The position numbers were made by a program, and so were the translations under genes. DNA of 64,000 nucleotides, taken from Lepus europaeus. Its lineage: Eukaryota; Chordata; Mammalia; Lagomorpha; Leporidae. Under the pieces are notes generated by a model. It did no database searches, was not told the DNA's origin, and was given only the letters and a program-made list of their open reading frames with translations. Location: NCBI RefSeq assembly GCF_033115175.1, contig NC_084844.1, positions 36,985,885-37,049,884 of the forward strand. The letters run 5' to 3'. Shown piece by piece: positions 21,331 to 33,100 of the stretch. The number at the start of each line of letters is the position of its first letter. Position 1 is the stretch's first letter.

Positions 21331-24300
21331 GGGAGCCGGGATGCCCCGGTAGACGTTTCCGCGGGGTCCGGCCATGGGTGGTGGGGGAGGGGGTGGGTGG
21401 CCGGAGCCAGGCTGTGACCCTGCCCTCACTCGCTTGCCACCCCAGGGCCAGCTGCGACGGGCTCATGGGAAGGAGGGAAGGATGTCTAGCAGGGAAAAGG
21501 CCTCTTGGATTCCTTAGGGCAAGACTTCTGCCTTCGCTGTCTGCCCCTACTGCAGGGTACCTGATTCCTGACCCCTGACCCCTGTCACTCCCCCTCTCCG
21601 CTTCTGCCCGGGATATTGGCCTGAGGAAAGGGGGAAACCAGAGACCACGGCCTTGCTAGGCAGCCGGGAAACAGGGAAAAAATCTTTCTGTCCTCAGTGG
21701 CTGTGGTCACTGGGTTGCTCGTCCCAGGAGCTCCCCCAGCACCAGATGAGCAGGAGCTGAGGTTTTGAGTTTGGACCCAGGTTGGAGTGGGGCTGGAGCT
21801 TTTCTGAGGTCCCCTCTCCAAATTCCCGCGGCAGAGGGCTAACCAGTGGGCCTAAGGGATATGTGGAATATTCATTGGCAGACCTTTCTCAAATTCATTT
21901 ACTTAAAGTGACTTCATTTTATGACATCTCACTTTTTTTTAAAAAGATTTATTTATTTTATTTGAAAGCAGAGTTATAGAGAGGCAGAGGCAGAGAGAAA
22001 GAGGGAGGTCTTCATCCGCTGGCTCACTCCCCAAATGGCCGCAAAGGCCAGAGCTGAGCTGATCCAAAGCTAGGAGCCAGGAGCTTACTCCTGGTCTCCC
22101 ACAAAGGTGCAGGGGCCCGAGGACTTGGGCCATCTTCTACTGCTTTCCCAGGCCACAATAGAGAGTCGGATCGGAAGTGGAACAGCTGGGATATGAACCG
22201 GTGCCCATGTGGGATGCCAGCACTGCAGGCCAGGGCTTTACCCACTATGCCACAGAGCCAGCCCCTCAAATTCACTTTCCTAGGTGGCACCGAGTAGGCG
22301 AAATAGGGCAATGAACATGTAAGCCTGAGAGAACAAAGCAGTGGACCCGGGACTCTTTTTTTTTTTTTTTTCTTCCTTCACATGGGGTTGGGAGCCCCTA
22401 GGATGATAAGCAACAAGAGCTCAGAGAAAAGTGACACGAAATGGGCTCTTTTGGAGCAAAGAGGAAAGAGAGGAGAGAAATTTCTGTCCTAAGTTTGGAT
22501 TTGCCCTGAGGGTTTGGGCCAGTGCTTAGCTGCAGGGCTGTATCTCTGCCCCAGCTCAAAGTCCCCAGGCAGGAAAAGGGTGAGGACACCTTGCGTGGGG
22601 GCAGGAAGGAGGACTGTCCCCTCCCATGCTGCTGGCCAAAGGTACTACGCTTTATAACCTCCCCGATAATCCCAAGGTCACCTGGCTCCACCAGTGCCCC
22701 ACTCTGCCGCTCCCGTCTCATATGCTAGGAGCTCGGCTCTCAGCCCCAGCCTTGGAGCCTAGAGGATCAGACCTGGGATAGGCTCACGGGGCTCCCCAGC
22801 TGTGAAGTCGCTCTTGCCTTCTCTTCCTACCTCCCGACCCCCAGCTGGCTAGGAACCCGGATCACTCCGCCCCAGGATAACTCCACGGCAAGGGGGAGAA
22901 TGTCTGTGACGTAGGGCAAGTGAGACGGGGGGCGATGGGTCAGGTGGCACAGGGGACAGTAAGAAGGCAGTGAGAGGGCGGATGATGTTCTTAGCCCCTG
23001 AGGTGGTTGTGAGGAGTTAAAATGAGGTGAAGCGGGGTTTCTGAGGCCAGAGCGGTACACCTGTTGAGCTTATGGATGGATGGAGTTAAAGCAGAGAAGG
23101 TGCTCCTAGCTTGGTTTGGGAGCTGGAAGGGGCTGTGCCCTGGGCAGCTGGCCAAGCTGGCCTTCCTCTAGGGCACTGGGCACTACCCGCTTCCACACTG
23201 TACCCCTCCCCTTCGTGGGCCCAAGTGCCCAGTCACTGGACTGCTAGGCCAGCCAGCCTGTTTTCTTCCCGCTCCTGAATGCCAGCTCCCCCCATGGCCA
23301 TCTGTCAGGGCTTCTGCTCTCTCAGGCTCCTCCGTGCACCGCAGGCCCTGGACATGCGCACGGGCAGCTCCATGGCACCTGCCACTTGTTCTGCCTCACG
23401 GCTTCTCCTGAAGACCTTGGGGTAGAGGGTGGTGTGCCAGGGCTTAGAGGGAGAAAGGTCAGGGCATGGGCAGGGAGCGCAGAGGCTGGCGGCCAGCCGG
23501 CGGGAGGGGACACTGGGTGTAGCCTGGGAGGGAGGGCAGGGGTTCAGAGGTGAGCGCTTCTGGGAAGGATTGGCTGACATGGAGACCTGGCACGGGTGGG
23601 GGAAGCAGGAGATCGGGTGGCAGGTGCCTCTCTCCCCGTGGGCAGAGGAGGTGCTTGTGCTGTGGGAGAGGCAGCAGAGGGCTGTGAGCCTATCGCGAGG
23701 CCCGGCTGCTTCTGAGAACTGAGGCCTCACGTTCCTCCGCAGGGTTCCTCCTGCGAGCGCTCACCTTTCCCCCTCCTGCACTCTGGGCCTGCTCTCCTGG
23801 CCTGGACTTTGACCAAACAGGACAAGCGCTGTGTGGCTGCAAGGCGGCTGCTAGGAGTGGGGGAGGGATGGGGAGGTGTGGGAGAGAGCAGCTCACCCAG
23901 TTAGACCCCCGTTGGGTTTCGCAGGAGCTGGCCGCTGAATGCAAAAGCGCAGGCTACCCCGGGACGCTGGTCCCCTTCCGATGTGACCTGTCCAGTGAGG
24001 AGGACATCCTGTCCATGTTCTCGGCGATCCGCTCTCAGCACGGCGGGGTGGACATCTGTATCAACAACGCCGGCTTTGCCCGGCCGGACACGCTGCTGGC
24101 CGGCAGCACCAGTGGCTGGAAGGACATGTTCAATGTAAGGGCTCCAGGCCCGGGGCCGGGGTGGGGAGGAGGACCCCGGGCCGTCCTGGCTGCTCCTGCC
24201 GCTTGCCCTGAATGGCCTCTTTCTTCAGCTGCTCCCTTCCCGGGAGTAGTTCTTACAGTCTAGGCCAGTTTCCTTGTGTGTGAAGAAGGCTCCGTATGGG

Positions 24301-27300
24301 AGAGAGTGCTGTTTCTTGAGTATCCCCACGTGTCAGCGTTGTGGGTATTGAGAATGTGTTTTATGGGAAGACCGAAACAGAGCAGCACCGGCATCTGTGG
24401 CTTCGGGCAGCTTAGCCGTCATCTCTGAGCCTCTTGTAACTTATTTGGGATGAACACACCTATGTCATCAATATCTGGGATCACAAACTCCAGTGTGCCG
24501 TGAGGTCAGGCAGGTCCCTGATGGCAGGAGGTCCGTAGGGTGTGGGCGAGCACGCAGTCCCCGCGTGAGGCTAGGACAGCCGCTCCACGGCAGTGCGGCC
24601 AGCCAGATCGTAACATTGCTTTGAGAGAAGTGGACCATTGTATTTTTATGACACCACACCTCTCCCCATTCACTACAATGACATTTCCAAAAGGGCAATA
24701 ATTTCTTGTCTATTTTTTCCTCTGGTGTAGCACCAGCCTGTATTTATTAAATGAAGGAAACTCTTTAGTGCATGTTGGAAAGGTATTAAAATGCTTAGAA
24801 TTTGTGTCCAGGCAGGCATAGCCTCCAGGCTGCAGGTTTTCAGCTGCCTGGCTCTACTCTGGTTGGTGAGACTAGGGCACAAAGTGTTCTGAGAACTTGA
24901 CACCAGGCCTCTTTTCTCCCAGAATCCTCTTCACCTGATAGAGGCTGGGGCCTGGAAGTGCAGCCCTCTTCTGGGAGGACCTCTGGGGAGTGGCATTCCT
25001 AGTCCTCACTTGTAGCAGGAGCATCTGTAACCCGGGTCGCCTCTGGCCGTGTGTAACCCAGTGTCAGCATGAATACTACTTAGAAGCCCCACCCCAGTCC
25101 CAGCCCCTAGACCCCGGAGACTCCCCGATATGGTCCCAAGGCATTCATTTCTCCTCCCACTGCCCCCAGAAATGAGTTTTCTTTTTTTTTTTATTTTTAT
25201 TTTTATTTATTTATTTATTTTGACAGGTAGAGTGGACAGTGAGAGGGAGAGACACAGAGAGAAAGGTCTTCCTTTTTGCCGTTGGTTCACCCTCCAATGG
25301 CCGCTGCGGCTGGCGCCATCTCGCTGATCCAAAGCCAGGAGCCAGGTGCTTCTCCTGGTCTCCCATGGGGTGGAGGGCCCAAGCACTTGGGCCATCCTCC
25401 GCTGCACTCCCGGGCCATAGCAGAGAGCTGGCCTGGAAGAGGGGCAACCGGGATAGAATCCGGCGCCCCAACCGGGACTAGAACCCAGTGTACCGGCGCC
25501 GCAAGGCAGAGGATTAGCCTGTTAAGCCACGGCGCCGGCCCAGAAATGAGTTTTCTACCCTGCAAGCCCACATTGCTAACAGGATAAGCAACTGGGCTGA
25601 ACACCTCCCCTGTCCCAGTGCCCATCTCTTCCGTTGACACTGAGGGTGACCTGTTCCTCCCACGCCGCTCTGACACCTGATAAAAGGGGGTGCCTCTACT
25701 CCCCAGCCAGCCCCCTGTCTTCCCAGGAGGAGAGAGCCGAGGCCTCGCTGACAGCTTTATCTCTGCCTGTCCTCGTGGGTGAGGCCAGAGGGTGGGGCCG
25801 GCCAGGCACCATCCGGCAGGCACTTCTGCAGGCCTCTGTTCCAGCCAGGGTGGGACCGGGGTCACCTCTGCCAGCCGGGGTGGGAGCGGCTCGTTACCCC
25901 ACCTCCTGAAGAGTCTGCGCCGCGTGACATGGGCGGAACACGGGCTGACGGAGGGCCAGGCCTGCTCTCCCCGGCTTATAGTCACGAGGAGGAGGGGGTG
26001 GGAGCGCAGCAGAGGAGCTGAGGCGATGGAAGGGGCTGGGGTCTGTGCCTGCACAGGGAGACTTCTCGGCCACCGTAGGCAGGCTTTCGGCTTTTGAGGA
26101 AGGAGCAGGGCCAGGGCCGCTGTCCCTCAGAAGCCAAGGGTGGGGGTTGGGGAAGGGAGTGAGTAGACTCCCTGAGGCACAGGAGCCAGCCAGGAGTGTC
26201 CTGGGTCCAGGAAGCCTGGGGCATCAGCCAGGAGAGGAGCTGCTGCTGCTGGGGGCGGGGCGGGGCTGTCAGTCTCTGGGACGGCCCCACCCACCACCCC
26301 TCGCTGCTGCTGTGGCCCTGGGCTGCAGACACCCCTGTGCCCTCCCTGGCCTGTAGGTCAATGTGCTGGCCCTCAGCATCTGCACCCGGGAAGCCTACCA
26401 GTCCATGAAGGAGCGCGGCGTGGACGACGGCCACATCATTAACATCAACAGGTGAGCGCTCGCCAGCTGGGTCACCGCTGCCGCTCGCCTGGGAGCCAAC
26501 ACCCACGTGGCAAGGTCACGGTGAGGGAAGGCACGACGTGGTCAAGCGCTATCCCCTGGCTCGCTGGGGAAGGCAGCTCGGCCTTCCCTCTGAGTGCGGC
26601 CTGCTGGCTGTCCCAGGGCGGAGCAGCTCCGCTCTGCAGGCCCTGGCTGAGCTCTGGCCGTGGCCCGGAGAAAGGCTGTGTCGCCTCTGCCATCGGGGGC
26701 TCAGAGGGAGGGCGGATGGGGCCTGTGCCTGAGCCACATCAGTGAGCACCCAGATGAGGCTGAGGGATTCTGGCTTCCTGCATTCTGTGGTCAGTACAGG
26801 ATGACTTCCTGGAGGAGGCGGTTGTTGGGAGCTGCATGAATAATGAGCTAGAGCATCGGGCTGGAGCTGGCCCCAGCGGTGCCCTCTAGATGGCTTCCCT
26901 GTTGGCCTCTGTGGTGGGCTTGGCTGCAGGGGGACAGCAGGGGCACTGCGGTCTCCCTGGGGCTTCACTTGGCTTTCCCCTCCCCTCCTTCCACCCAGCA
27001 TGTCCGGCCACCGAGTGGTACCCCAGTCCACGGGGCACTTCTATAGTGCCACCAAGTATGCCGTCACTGCGCTGACAGAGGGACTGAGGCAAGAGCTGCG
27101 GGAGGCCCAGACCCACATCCGCGCCACGGTGAGGGTGTGGCCTAGCCCTGGTGGGGATGGGTGGGCAGAGACGCCCGCCCCACCCCATGCCCAGGGTGCA
27201 CCGCTTCCAGCCCCTGGAAGCAGACAAGTGCGGAGCTCCTGGGCTCTGCGCTCCTTGAGGGTCCTCATGTCACTCACCCAGGAGCCAGCGGGTGGGACGG

Positions 27301-28163
27301 GCCGGCTTGAGGGGAACATGGTGGGCGGAGCCTAGCAGAAGCAGGGGACTGGAACATCAGGTGCACAGCAGCTGGACACCAGGCCCCTTGAAGACTGCAT
27401 GGCCTTGGGCAAGTCCCGAACCTCTCCGAGCCTTCATCTTCTCATTTGTCAAATGGAACTGCTGCTATCTAGTGGGGACACGATTCTGTAAAACATTGAC
27501 TTGCCACATAGGACGGCACAGCTAGCGCGCATCCCAGTCACCACTGGCGGCAGTGGCGGGGCACTGGGCCAGCCTGTGGTCTCCCGCTTTTCCCCACTCT
27601 CCCTGTGGCCCGGCCAAGCTCCGTCCTGAGCAGCCTTCTCTGCTGGTCCAGTGTATCTCTCCAGGCTTGGTGGAGACACAGTTCGCTTTCAGACTCTACG
27701 ACAAGGACCCTGAGAAAGCAGCCGCCACGTATGAGCAAATCAAGGTGGGGCCCGGCTCGGTCCCTAAGTGAAGGCAGAGGGAACCCTCCTAGCCAGCTTG
27801 TCACCCTTCCCGGAGGGCCGGAGTGGGAGGGAGTGCCGGGAGGGACCCTGGTGGTGGAGGGGAACGGGGTGGGGGTGGTGGGGTGGTGTCCACTCTGTCC
27901 TTGTCTCAAACCCCCCTCCCCCCCATGCTCTCAGTGTCTCAAAGCTGAAGATGTGGCCGAGGCTGTTGTCTACGTCCTCAGCACCCCTCCGCACGTCCAG
28001 GTGAGTGTCCTCGGGTGTCCGCCCCTTGGAGGAGCCCAGGCGTCCCCGGAGGAGGGGAGCCGGGAGGTCAGATGGCCGCGGGGAGAGTGTCTGGGCTGCC
28101 CCCCACCTGTGCCTTCCACAGATCGGAGACATCCAGATGAGGCCCACAGAGCAGATGACCTAG
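21170..28163 (+). CDS. DHRS11: DHRS11, dehydrogenase/reductase SDR family member 11 (complete, seven exons)
   Basis: Exons 21170-21316, 23925-24134, 26357-26451, 26999-27128, 27652-27744, 27935-28000 and 28122-28163 join to 260 codons plus TAG, the length I recall for human DHRS11. Classical short-chain dehydrogenase layout: cofactor motif TGASVGIG (residues 17-24), NNAG (96-99), catalytic Ser151 in NINSMSG, and Tyr166/Lys170 in YSATK. The Arg-rich CARTVGN after the second beta strand fits NADP(H) preference. The family reduces 3- and 17-keto steroids and other carbonyls in the cytosol. The start at 21170 has a strong Kozak context (gggaccATGG). All introns are GT-AG and all phases agree. The C-terminus reads IGDIQMRPTEQMT. 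No break or missing catalytic residue. Confidence 0.97.
21317..23924 (+). other. DHRS11: DHRS11 intron 1
   Basis: 2.6 kb; apart from one SINE it is unique, G/C-rich sequence with a 17-base T run at 22355. No further exon seen. Confidence 0.6.
21932..22265 (-). mobile_element. C-repeat SINE (minus) in DHRS11 intron 1
   Basis: 'aaaaagatttatttatttta' to 'gccacagagccagcccc'. 'ctcaaattcatttact' lies 40 bases upstream and 'ctcaaattcactttcc' directly after, an imperfect duplication. Confidence 0.9.
23925..24134 (+). CDS. DHRS11: DHRS11 exon 2 (residues 50-119)
   Basis: Acceptor 'gttgggtttcgcag', donor GTAAGG. Encodes ELAAECKSAG through the NNAG motif to KDMFN; phase 0 both ends. Confidence 0.96.
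25183..25540 (-). mobile_element. C-repeat SINE (minus), long subfamily, young, DHRS11 intron 2
   Basis: Flanked by a perfect 16-base target duplication cagaaatgagttttct (25167-25182 and 25541-25556). T/A tail side, 'gacaggtagagtggacagtg', head 'gttaagccacggcgccggcc'. Confidence 0.96.
26357..26451 (+). CDS. DHRS11: DHRS11 exon 3 (residues 120-150 plus part of Ser151)
   Basis: Acceptor 'cctggcctgtag', donor GTGAGC. Encodes VNVLALSICTREAYQSM to HIININ; the catalytic Ser codon is split by the intron (AG|C). Confidence 0.95.
26999..27128 (+). CDS. DHRS11: DHRS11 exon 4 with YxxxK active site
   Basis: Acceptor 'cttccacccag', donor GTGAGG. Completes Ser151 and encodes MSGHRVVPQ, the FYSATKYAVTAL catalytic segment and LREAQTHIRAT. 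Confidence 0.96.
27385..27495 (+). mobile_element. MIR SINE remnant (plus) in DHRS11 intron 4
   Basis: 'catggccttgggcaagtccc', 'ctctccgagccttcatcttc', 'tcatttgtcaaatggaactg' match the MIR core region. Confidence 0.7.
27652..27744 (+). CDS. DHRS11: DHRS11 exon 5
   Basis: Acceptor 'tctgctggtccag', donor GTGGGG. 31 codons: CISPGLVETQFAFRL, the usual post-catalytic 'SPG' turn of the SDR fold, to YEQIK. Confidence 0.95.
27935..28000 (+). CDS. DHRS11: DHRS11 exon 6
   Basis: Acceptor 'catgctctcag', donor GTGAGT. 22 codons, CLKAEDVAEAVVYVLSTPPHVQ.. truncated here to its start and end (CLKAEDV...PPHVQ), the EDVAEAVVYVL helix typical of SDRs. Confidence 0.95.
28122..28163 (+). CDS. DHRS11: DHRS11 exon 7 (C-terminus)
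   Basis: Acceptor 'gccttccacag'. Thirteen codons IGDIQMRPTEQMT and TAG. Confidence 0.94.
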   Translation: MGDIQMRPTEQMT

Positions 28164-28715
28164 AGCCCGCAGGGAGCTCCTCCCTCCCCACCCCGCAAGG
28201 CTTGGCTCCTGCCTCTGGATTTCAGATACTGATTGCTGCACCCTGGGTCCCATTCCTGCCCCCACTCCCCCAAGGGCTAGAAACTTTGTTGGAGGTTTTT
28301 GTATCACTTTGTCAGATTGTTTCCATAGCAAAGGTGAAGGGCTGGGGCCAGGCGGTGGCGCCCCAGGTCATTTTTCTGTCGGGCTTGGTTCCTTGGCCTT
28401 TGCTGTCCTCAGTCTCTTCCCTTTGATCTGGGAACAGGGCTGTGGCCCAAAGCGGGACTGCTCCTGTCTTCTTGTCTGCCAGCCCCTGGCCCTCAGGGTA
28501 CTGCTGGCGGAGGGAGGCCCTCACTTTCTATCTGAGTGGTTATCCTGGGCCCCAGGCTTCCTCCTCTCCCTGCCCCACTGCCCCCACTGCCCCTGCTCTC
28601 CCTCCAGTGTTGGCATCTGGGCTGCTGCTGGGGTCATCACCACCGCTGCCTGTGCCCGTGTCAGGCCCAGCTCCCAGAGGAGCTCACTGTGATCATTAAA
28701 GAAAAATCACACCAA
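28164..28715 (+). other. DHRS11: DHRS11 3' untranslated region
   Basis: About 540 bases of C/T-rich unique sequence from the stop to the ATTAAA signal; no repeat seen in it. Confidence 0.7.
28695..28700 (+). terminator. DHRS11: DHRS11 poly(A) signal ATTAAA
   Basis: ATTAAA in 'gatcattaaagaaaaatcac', followed by a T/GT-containing stretch ('gtgtgtctcggttctg'). It is the only good signal before the MRM1 promoter. Confidence 0.7.
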
Positions 28716-29330
28716 CCGGCCTCGGCTTCAGAAGTGTGTCTCGGTTCTGCCGCTCTGTGGTTAAGGAAGGTCCCTGCAGGGGAGGGGAAGGCAGGTGGCC
28801 TTGGGGCCTTGCCCCTGAGTGTGGATGGCCTCAGGTGGGCTCAAGATTGGGGGGGGGGGGTGTTCCTGCTGCGTCTTCACAATGGGTAGGGATTTGCCAA
28901 AGACACAGAGAAGGCAGCTGGGTGTGCAAGGCTGGAGGCAGAGGAGCACCAGCACTGTGCAGACACAGGAGTAGGTGCGGTACAGGGCGGGCTGGAAAGG
29001 GTGGCTCCTGTCTGGATCCCTGAGGGTAGGCCAAGGGCGCCAGCTAGCTTGTCAGCAGGCAGTCACAGGCCCTGAGCTGCCACGCAGGAAGACAAGAAGA
29101 CAATCTATAGACAAGAAGACAAGGAACAGGAGGTGTGACAAAAAGCCTGGGGGGAAGCCACCAGCCCCTGAAGCGGGGAGGGAGGCGCCGAGACGGACTC
29201 CGTGGAACAGGAGGATGATCTCATCCTCTTGAGGTGTCTCTTGCTGGTGTGTGGTAAATGCAGCCCCCGGCCCTCTCCCCCCAAACCTCCCGGGATCTCG
29301 GGATCTCGAAGGTCACAGCAGAGTGAGCCA
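28716..29330. other. Spacer between DHRS11 and MRM1
   Basis: About 600 bases without a gene. It contains a run of ten or more G at about 28850-28860 and a short imperfect repeat of 'gacaagaagacaa' at 29088-29122. No SINE is present. Confidence 0.6.
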
Positions 29331-29930
29331 CACCTTGGAGCGCTTCGGCCGCCGCTCAGCCAGCCCCGCAGAGGGCGCTGTGGGGACGCCCTGGGGGCCG
29401 GGCATGCGCGAGACGCCGCCGGGCCGGGGGCGGGGCCGCCCGAAGGCGGAAGCTCGGGAGGCGTGGAGCCCGGCTCGTGGCTCAGCGGAGCGGGGTTCCG
29501 GCTGGGGCAGCCGTCGCCTCCCCTGCTTCCCAGTGCCCGGGAGTGAGCCCCGGGCAGCGGGGCCATGGGGTTGCTCCCGGCCGTCCGGGGCGCCACCCGG
29601 TGCTGCTCTGGTCGCCTCATGACCCGCGCTTTCTCCCAGGAGGCGCGGCCGGGTGGGGAGGAGCTCGGCCGCCTGCGGCTGGATGACCTGGCGCCGGCTG
29701 CGCGGCTAGAGCTGCTGTTTGGCCTGTCCCCGTGTCTCCTGGCCCTGCGGGCCGCCCGCCGCCGCGTGGCGCGGCTGCTGCTCCAGGCCGGGAGGGCCGT
29801 GCCGCAGGGGGAGCGCGCGGAGCTGCTCCGGGCGGCCGAGGCGCGGGGCATCCCGGTTCTGCGGCCCAGACGGCAAAAGCTGGACGCCCTGTGCCGCCAC
29901 CAGGTCCACCAGGGCGTCTGCATGGAGGTG
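29330..29930 (+). promoter_or_regulatory. MRM1: CpG-island promoter of MRM1
   Basis: Very CpG-rich block covering the region upstream of the MRM1 ATG and most of exon 1. It contains an NRF-1-like GCATGCGC (29402-29409), an Sp1 box GGGGCGGGGC (29427-29436) and a CTCF-like motif (29365-29378). No TATA box. Confidence 0.75.
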
Positions 29931-30103
29931 AGCCCTCTGCAGCCCCAGCTCTGGACTGAGACCACGGGGGCGGGCCCAGGTGCCGACCCCCAGCAGCTGT
30001 GGCTCGTTCTCGACGGGCTCCAGGATCCCCGGAATCTTGGGGCCGTGCTGCGCTCCGCTCACTTCCTCGGAGTGGATAAGGTCATCACCAGCCGGAGAAA
30101 CAG
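29565..30103 (+). CDS. MRM1: MRM1 exon 1 (residues 1-179)
   Basis: Covers the presequence, the substrate-binding region ([41 protein letters not shown]) and SpoU motif 1, ending SRRN plus two bases of Ser180. Followed by GC rather than GT (30104-30105). Confidence 0.9.
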
Positions 30104-33100
30104 GCACGATGTCCCTTACTCCCCGTGTGCAGTGGGAAGCGCCCGGGGCGGGAAGGGCGCCGGCCCCAGACTGCCCAGCTTAATGCGGGGAATGGGGCCC
30201 CTTGCAGCTGCCCGCTCACCCCGGTGGTCAGCAAGGCCAGCGCGGGGGCAGTGGAGGTGATGGACGTGTTCTCTACGGATGACCTGGCCGGTTTTCTACA
30301 GGTAATGGCGAGAGGGGAAGGTGTGGAAGTGAGGCCAGCCTCACCAGGGCGTTCTGCCAGCAGCTAACGGGGGAAGGGACAGAGTAGAGGACCTGTTGGC
30401 TTTGCTTGCTAAGGCCTCGTAGTCCCCTTTGGGAAGGGCACAGAGCGAGCCCTGTCTGAAGGTGGGGGCTTGGCGCGTTAGTGCCTCCTGCACTGCTTCC
30501 CCAGGCTTACAGCTCTGCCTCCTGTTAGCCTACCTCGGCGACTCATCCCCTACCTAGCAGGTCTTAGTAAGTGCTTGTTCAGCCGTGGGCAGCAGGTGGA
30601 CAGGAAGCCTGGGCCCCTGGAGTAGGGGCACTACCCGAAAGGATCTGTGAACAAAGGGAGCTGTTAGCCTTTGATACCCAGGAAGGGACCAAATCTAAAG
30701 AAACTCTTGGCCGGGGTGTGTGTGGGGGGTGGTCCATGCACCTGTCTTTAGCTGTACTTCTCTGGCTGGGCACGAGGGGGCAGTATTGCTCTACACTTGG
30801 CAGCCCCTCTGGCGAGCTTGGTGTGTGTGTGTGGCACAAGGGTGTTCGGTAACTAACCGCATACGTAATTTAAGATTTTCTGGTAACTATGTTGAAAAAT
30901 AAAAAAAGGTGAAATTAATCTTATAATGTGCTTCTTCCAGAATTATCCAGCATTAAAATTAATATCCATCCAGTATTAGATTATAATTTTAACGTATAAT
31001 CATTGTAAATATTATTAGAGTATTTTATAGTTATGTGTATCAAATTCAACGTGCAGCACATGTCAGTTTGGACTAGCCACGTTGCAGGTGCCTCATCAAC
31101 ACGTGTAGCTCGAGGCTGCTTAATGTAGAACCGCGAGTGTGTCTGGAGGCGTCTCCTAGCTTTACCTTCTTGTAGGAGCCTCCTTTGGAGGAGCTCTGGC
31201 CAAGCCTGGTCGGAGGGGGCGTCTGCTGGCCTCACTTCCAGCCCCTGAACAAGTAGCCCCTGAAAAGATGGGGACACTTGGCAGAGTCCTCCCGTGAGCC
31301 CCAGATGGCACCCCGACCTCTTCCTGCCAGCATCCGGGCCAGGACTCAGTGCGCCCTCCCGCTGCTGGGGAAGACCTGCCCAGAGGTGCCGGAGAGGCTG
31401 GTGCTGGCCTCGCTGTTGTCAGGGTCCGCCCCTGTCGCAGCCGCCCTCCCTCTCAGTGGCCTGCAGGCATACGTGCCCCCCCCATCACATACTGAGCCAA
31501 AGCCTTGTCCAGGTCCCCAGTGCCCCCCTTGTTGCTACACCAAGTGTGCCTTCTTGGTCCTCTTCTGACTTGCCTGTCCACAGCGTCTGCACAGATGACC
31601 CTGCCTCCCTCTTTGAAATGCTGACCACCTGGGCTTCCACCTGCCTCGCTCTGCACTCCCTCGGAGTTGCCTTCGGTGGTTCCTCCTGAACCCCTTGACC
31701 GCCAAACATCAGCGGGCCCCAGGTCCCAGCCCTTCGACGTCTGGACAGATTCATTTCTTGGGAGTCTCCACTCGTCTGAAGACACCAAATGTCGCCTGTC
31801 TTCCGCTACCTCCCACGTGCACCTCCAGCCTGGGTCTTTATCCTAAACTCCCGACTCGCTCATCCAGTGGCCTGCCCCACAGCTCGCCCTTTGCCGTCTC
31901 ATGGGCGTTTCAGACTTGACATTTTCTGAGCACTGGTTCCTCCTGGGCCCCCAGCTGCCTCAGCCAGTGGTGGCTCCCTCCCTGCAGTCATTTGGGCCAG
32001 ACCTTGGCTTTGTCCGCGGCCCTCCCTGCTCTCACACCCATGCCCTTTCAGCTTTACCTGGAACTTAGTCCCTGATCCCCACCATCCATACTGCTACCAG
32101 TCTGGCCCAAGCCCCTGGCACCTCCTCACTGGCCTCCTCCTGCTGTGGGCTCCCGGCACGGCCGGCAGAGAGAGACTTACTGAACAAAGCCGGACCTGCT
32201 CGGAGCCTTTCAAAGCTTCTGCATCGCCCACCCCCTTGCTTTGTCCCTGCCCCTGGTGCCCTGACTGCCTCGGACGGGCCTTGGTGCCTGCTGGTCTCTG
32301 TGTCTGGAATGTTCTCCCCCGGGAAGTGTCGCCATCACGTCTGCCTCCAAGTGTCCCTTCATTGAGGTCTCCCCCGGCCACCCTTCCGTGGGCTGGGGTT
32401 TTGCTTTGTTCACTGCCTTATCCCCAGGGCCCAGAGCAGAGCCCAGCCTGACCCCGGTCTTGGGGTCTTGGCTGACCTGAGCGGATGGGCCAGGAGTGAA
32501 GGGAAGGCCGGGCTGCCCCGGGCCCTGGCTCGGGGGAAGGTTTGGTGAGCTGGAACATGCCTCCTTGCCCCTCGCAGGCCAGAGCGCGGCAGGGCTGGCT
32601 CGTGGCCGGTGCCGTGGGCCCCCCAGGGCCTGAGACTGCCCAGTCGTCCGAGGTCCCCGTCACCAGTTGCCTGGACTTCCTGTGGGACCGACCGACTCTG
32701 CTTGTGCTGGGTAGGTGGATGTCCCCACCTTTCTGTGCTCAACATCGGGGTAGCCAGCTGGGGAACCCTCACCCTCTGCCCTGTGCCTTGCAGGGAACGA
32801 GGGCTCTGGTCTGTCCCAGGAGGTGCAGGCCTCCTGCTGCCGCCTCCTCACCATCCTGCCTGGGCGCCAGCTGCCCCCCGGACTGGAGTCGTTGAATGTC
32901 TCCGTGGCTGCAGGTGAGCCTGCCTCCCTTCCCGCTGCACGGCCCGCCCACCACACAGGTGTAGCTCCTCTCCTGTCCTGGGGTGGGGGCGGGGGTGCTG
33001 CGTGCTCCCCCCTCTCCTAGGCCGCCCTCTCTTCCCTTGTGCCACAGGGATTCTCCTCCATGCCATCTGCAGCCAGAGGAAGGCTCTCCCCGCAGACGGG

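Noticed and set aside
20836-21466. About 200-codon minus-strand ORFs over DHRS11 exon 1
   Set aside because: Antisense of a CpG island.
25287-26054. 255-codon minus-strand ORF in DHRS11 intron 2
   Set aside because: Includes the reverse strand of a young SINE; no protein family recognised.
29105-29965. 286-codon minus-strand ORF opposite MRM1 exon 1
   Set aside because: Antisense shadow of a CpG-rich exon and promoter; Ser/Arg/Pro-rich composition typical of G/C-rich chance frames.
30104-30260. Continuing MRM1 exon 1 through the intron as the normal product
   Set aside because: It would lose both SAM-binding motifs, and the following exon joins perfectly in frame if the GC donor is used.
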